From Galbula dea (taxonomy: Eukaryota > Chordata > Aves > Piciformes > Galbulidae), in the NCBI GenBank assembly GCA_013399015.1, contig VWZX01001928.1:213431-277430 (forward strand): a DNA stretch of 64,000 nt, in the 5' to 3' direction. The position numbers and the translations under genes are program-made. How positions within the stretch are numbered: the first letter of the stretch is position 1; each line of letters opens with the position of its first letter. The notes beneath the pieces were generated by a model. The model was not told the origin of the DNA. It worked only from the letters and a program-made list of their open reading frames with translations, and made no database searches. Positions 61,341-64,000 of the stretch are shown piece by piece.

Positions 61341-62769
61341 CTGTAAAATAAAGAAGAGAAGAAAAGGAAAACAGTTTATACAGTGCTCTCAGAATCAGAA
61401 ATCAGGTAACAAAAGGGATAACTGTTTCCAGTGGTTAAAACCGAAATTGTCCAACTGCCTCACAAAAATGAGCCTGTCTGTTCAGACTGTTTCATTTACT
61501 CATGAAAATGCCCAAATTCATAAGAGTCAGTGTGGAAATTGAAGAAGCTAAAGATGAGGTCAGATTGATCAGGTGAGAGATGATTACAATGTAAACAAAT
61601 CTTCTGGTTACTGGGGTGGAAAATAACTGATTTGGGAACAAAAGAAAGTAAGTGCTCATTTCTGTGGTATAAAAGTACACCCTTACTCTTAGAGCCCCTT
61701 GTTGCTGAGCACTTCAGGTGAATGCTGAATACTGAAGGGAATAAGTCAATATACAACACTAAGTTTTTCCTGTGGACAACCTGAAAACAGTCACATGATG
61801 CACTTGCATTACAATTGTCAGATTTCACTAAGTGAGGAATCTGAAAGGGAAAACCTAGTAGTACTCACCAGTGAAGCAACAGATGCCTTCATTCTTTCCT
61901 CTTTTCTCCATAAATCTGTATTTTATAAAGTTACAGTACCAGTATCTATCAAAACCCCCCATCTTTTCACAAAGGAGTATGATAAAAGACCACCAACTAC
62001 ATTAGACAGAGTAAGATCTTGAAGTGTACAATATGATGATGTACTCTGTACATGATACATCATTTATATACCATGATGTTCATTTCCAAGAGTTTAAAGC
62101 AAAATCAAAGGAAGTTCCATGAAATATTATATTAAGAAAGTCAGTTCTAGGTCCTGACAAATGTATCAACACTCAACTTTCTCTTCTACTGAGAAAGTGT
62201 AGGCATCTTGGGCCTCATCAGTGCCTGTCTGAGGATACAGTGTGATATGAACAGGCATTCCTGACAACTGAGTGCCAGTGTTACCCTTTAAAAGAGTCAG
62301 TGTATTGAAGACTGAGCTCCAGAGAGTAAATCAGTTTCATTCTTCTTTAATCAAAGGAGAAAACAAATCAAGATGTTTGCCTATTCTGTTTCTACAAACA
62401 CCTTGTGTTTGTTATTCATGCCAAATTGTGATTGAATCTAAGGAAACACAGAATATGATTTAGTTGAGAAAACATTTATTGCTAGCATAAGTTTTTGATC
62501 TTTGGATAATAATAATCTTTTACTTTCTCCAGTTACAAAGAACCTTATGTATATGCACATATACAGTGCTCACAAGTACAACAGCAAATTCAGCTACAAC
62601 TCAACAGAGGTTTACATGAGGCAGCAAGTAATGTCTAAGGTAATCAATTTAGCTAGTTCATGAAATTAAGCAGAACTCTGCTCAAGAGAGATCAGGTCCC
62701 TTGATGTGCACATTGCTTACTACAGCTGCTCTTCCTCCACCAGAAAGTCCTTGCCCCTTCTGCTGAGTT

Positions 62770-63420
62770 TCACAGAATCACAGAATGTTAGGAGTTGGAA
62801 GGGACCTTGAAAGATCATCTAGTCCAACCCCCCTGCCACAGCAGGATTCCCTAGACCAGGTCACACAGAAGCACGTCCAGATAGGTTTTGAATACCTCCA
62901 TAGAAGGAGATTCCACAACCTCTCTGGGCAGTCTGTTCCAGTTTGGGGGATAAGTTATTTTCCCAGTGAGGGTGACAGAGCCCTGGAACAGACTGCCCAG
63001 AGAGGTTGTGGAGTATCCTATGAAGATATTCAAAACCCGTCTGGATGCACTTCTGTATGACCTGCTGTAGGGAATCCTTGAAAGATCATCTAGTCCAACC
63101 CCCCTGCCACAGAAGGATTCTGTCACCCTCACCAGCAAATTTTTTTTTCTTGTGTTCACACAGAACCTCCTATGCTTCAGCTTACAACCATTGCCCCTTG
63201 TCTTGTCACTGGGATTTACTGAGAATAGCCTGACCCCATTCCCCTGGCACCCACCCTTCACATATTTAAAAGCATAATGAGGTCACCCCTTAGTGTCCTC
63301 TTCTCCAAGATAAAGAGACCCAGCTCCCTCAACCTCTCCTGATAAGGAAGATGTTCCATCCCCTTAATCATCTTTGTAGCTCTGTGCTGGACTCTTTCAA
63401 GCAGTTTCCTATCCTTCTTA
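62770..63420 (-). repeat. CR1 LINE 3' part, rearranged
   Basis: Minus-strand CR1 (62770-62945 and 63067-63420) with an opposite-strand piece between. The 3'-end block AAAGATCATCTAGTCCAACC occurs twice (about 62809 and 63080). The ORF2 C-terminus reads VNPSDKTRGNGCKLKHRRFC. Confidence 0.92.
62950..63066 (+). repeat. Inverted CR1 piece inside a CR1
   Basis: TTTTCCCAGTGAGGGTGACA..CTGGAACAGACTGCCCAGAG is plus orientation and complementary to 62881-62943, giving a potential hairpin arm of about 60 bases. Confidence 0.85.
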
Positions 63421-64000
63421 AAATGAGAATAAATACTGACCTCAGAAAAATCTGTAAATACTTTATATGCTTTTTAAAGTAGGTATTAATAATAGCTGTG
63501 TTACAGAAATATTTTCCTGAGCAAAAGAGAACTAAGTGGCAAGAAGTCTTTTCTGCAGTTATTTGTGATTGAACTTTGTTCAAGAACTGACCACAATCTT
63601 GTCTCATGAAAAAAACCCAAATCATGTAAACTGCTAACTCAAGGTATCCCAATCCAAAGTCTTAAAAAGGCAAAGAAATGGCTACGTTTTTACCTTAGAG
63701 TGTCTAGATAAGATTAACGTGCTTTCATTCTTGGGTATTTCTTGGTGTGTTATTTTAAGGTTTACTAGACTAACTGCACATCATCAGGACTTTGCCTAGG
63801 GGGAAGCTGTGAGGCATTCTTTCTCTCTTGCTTGTTTACATAGCATGACCTATGGTAAATGATTGAAATTTTGTATCACTGCAAGAAAATCACAGCTATT
63901 GTAATAATACACAAACAGTAAATGATCTGTCCCATTCTCCACACAAACAATGTAGTCTTGTGAATCAAACCTCATCAAATACCTCTTCAAGCTTTGTCAA

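Larger units (their letters stand above)
61341..64000 (-). other. STK32B intron 1, partial
   Basis: Continues to the window edge. One complex CR1 (62770-63420). The first coding exon (beginning MGG in human) is not found. Confidence 0.65.

Noticed and set aside
61341..64000. Search for STK32B first coding exon
   Set aside because: No reverse-complement match to a MGGNHSHKPP-like start; the exon must lie beyond 64000.
1..64000. tRNA, rRNA or known small RNA genes
   Set aside because: I saw no cloverleaf with A/B boxes or snRNA-like block by eye; a tRNAscan or Rfam search was not possible.

Overview
This window is vertebrate nuclear DNA and almost certainly avian. It holds two intron-rich genes, and its dominant repeat is the bird/reptile CR1 LINE, recognised by its ATTCTATGATTCTATGA-type 3' tail and the 'AACTAGATGATCTTTAAGGTCC' block. 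There are also avian-style solo LTRs. I cannot name the species. The many CR1 copies (about 20 pieces in 64 kb) would suit a CR1-rich bird lineage such as woodpeckers and relatives, but that is only a guess.

Left part (1-20517, + strand): the 3' half of EVC2 (limbin). Eleven exons carry 741 codons and end at a natural stop at 20515-20517. All splice phases agree from exon to exon, and the C-terminus lines up with human EVC2. The N-terminal transmembrane half lies outside the window. The introns hold CR1 fragments, one long CR1 endonuclease-region ORF (10960-11877), an LTR-like element broken into that CR1, and a clear LTR-inside-LTR nest (18891-19986) with both target-site duplications preserved.

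Middle (20518-34454): the EVC2 3' UTR, then about 12 kb between genes with CR1 pieces and no convincing gene, then a likely 1 kb STK32B 3' UTR.

Right part (34455-64000, - strand): STK32B (YANK2 serine/threonine kinase). Eleven coding exons run from residue 18 to the stop. The first coding exon, predicted to carry 52 coding bases, is upstream of the window. The kinase core is complete: glycine loop, ATP lysine, alpha-C glutamate, HRD, a DFN in place of DFG, and APE.

The two genes are tail-to-tail, as in the human 4p16 block STK32B-EVC2-EVC. They are neighbours by ancestry, and nothing here shows that they work together. EVC2 is a Hedgehog-pathway scaffold at the base of the primary cilium, while STK32B is a poorly understood AGC-related kinase. 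I found no new biological system. The most useful observations are the nested LTRs, two single-N assembly joins (25790 and 44693) that look like artefacts, an EVC2 intron with unusual splice signals, and fold-back CR1 structures.
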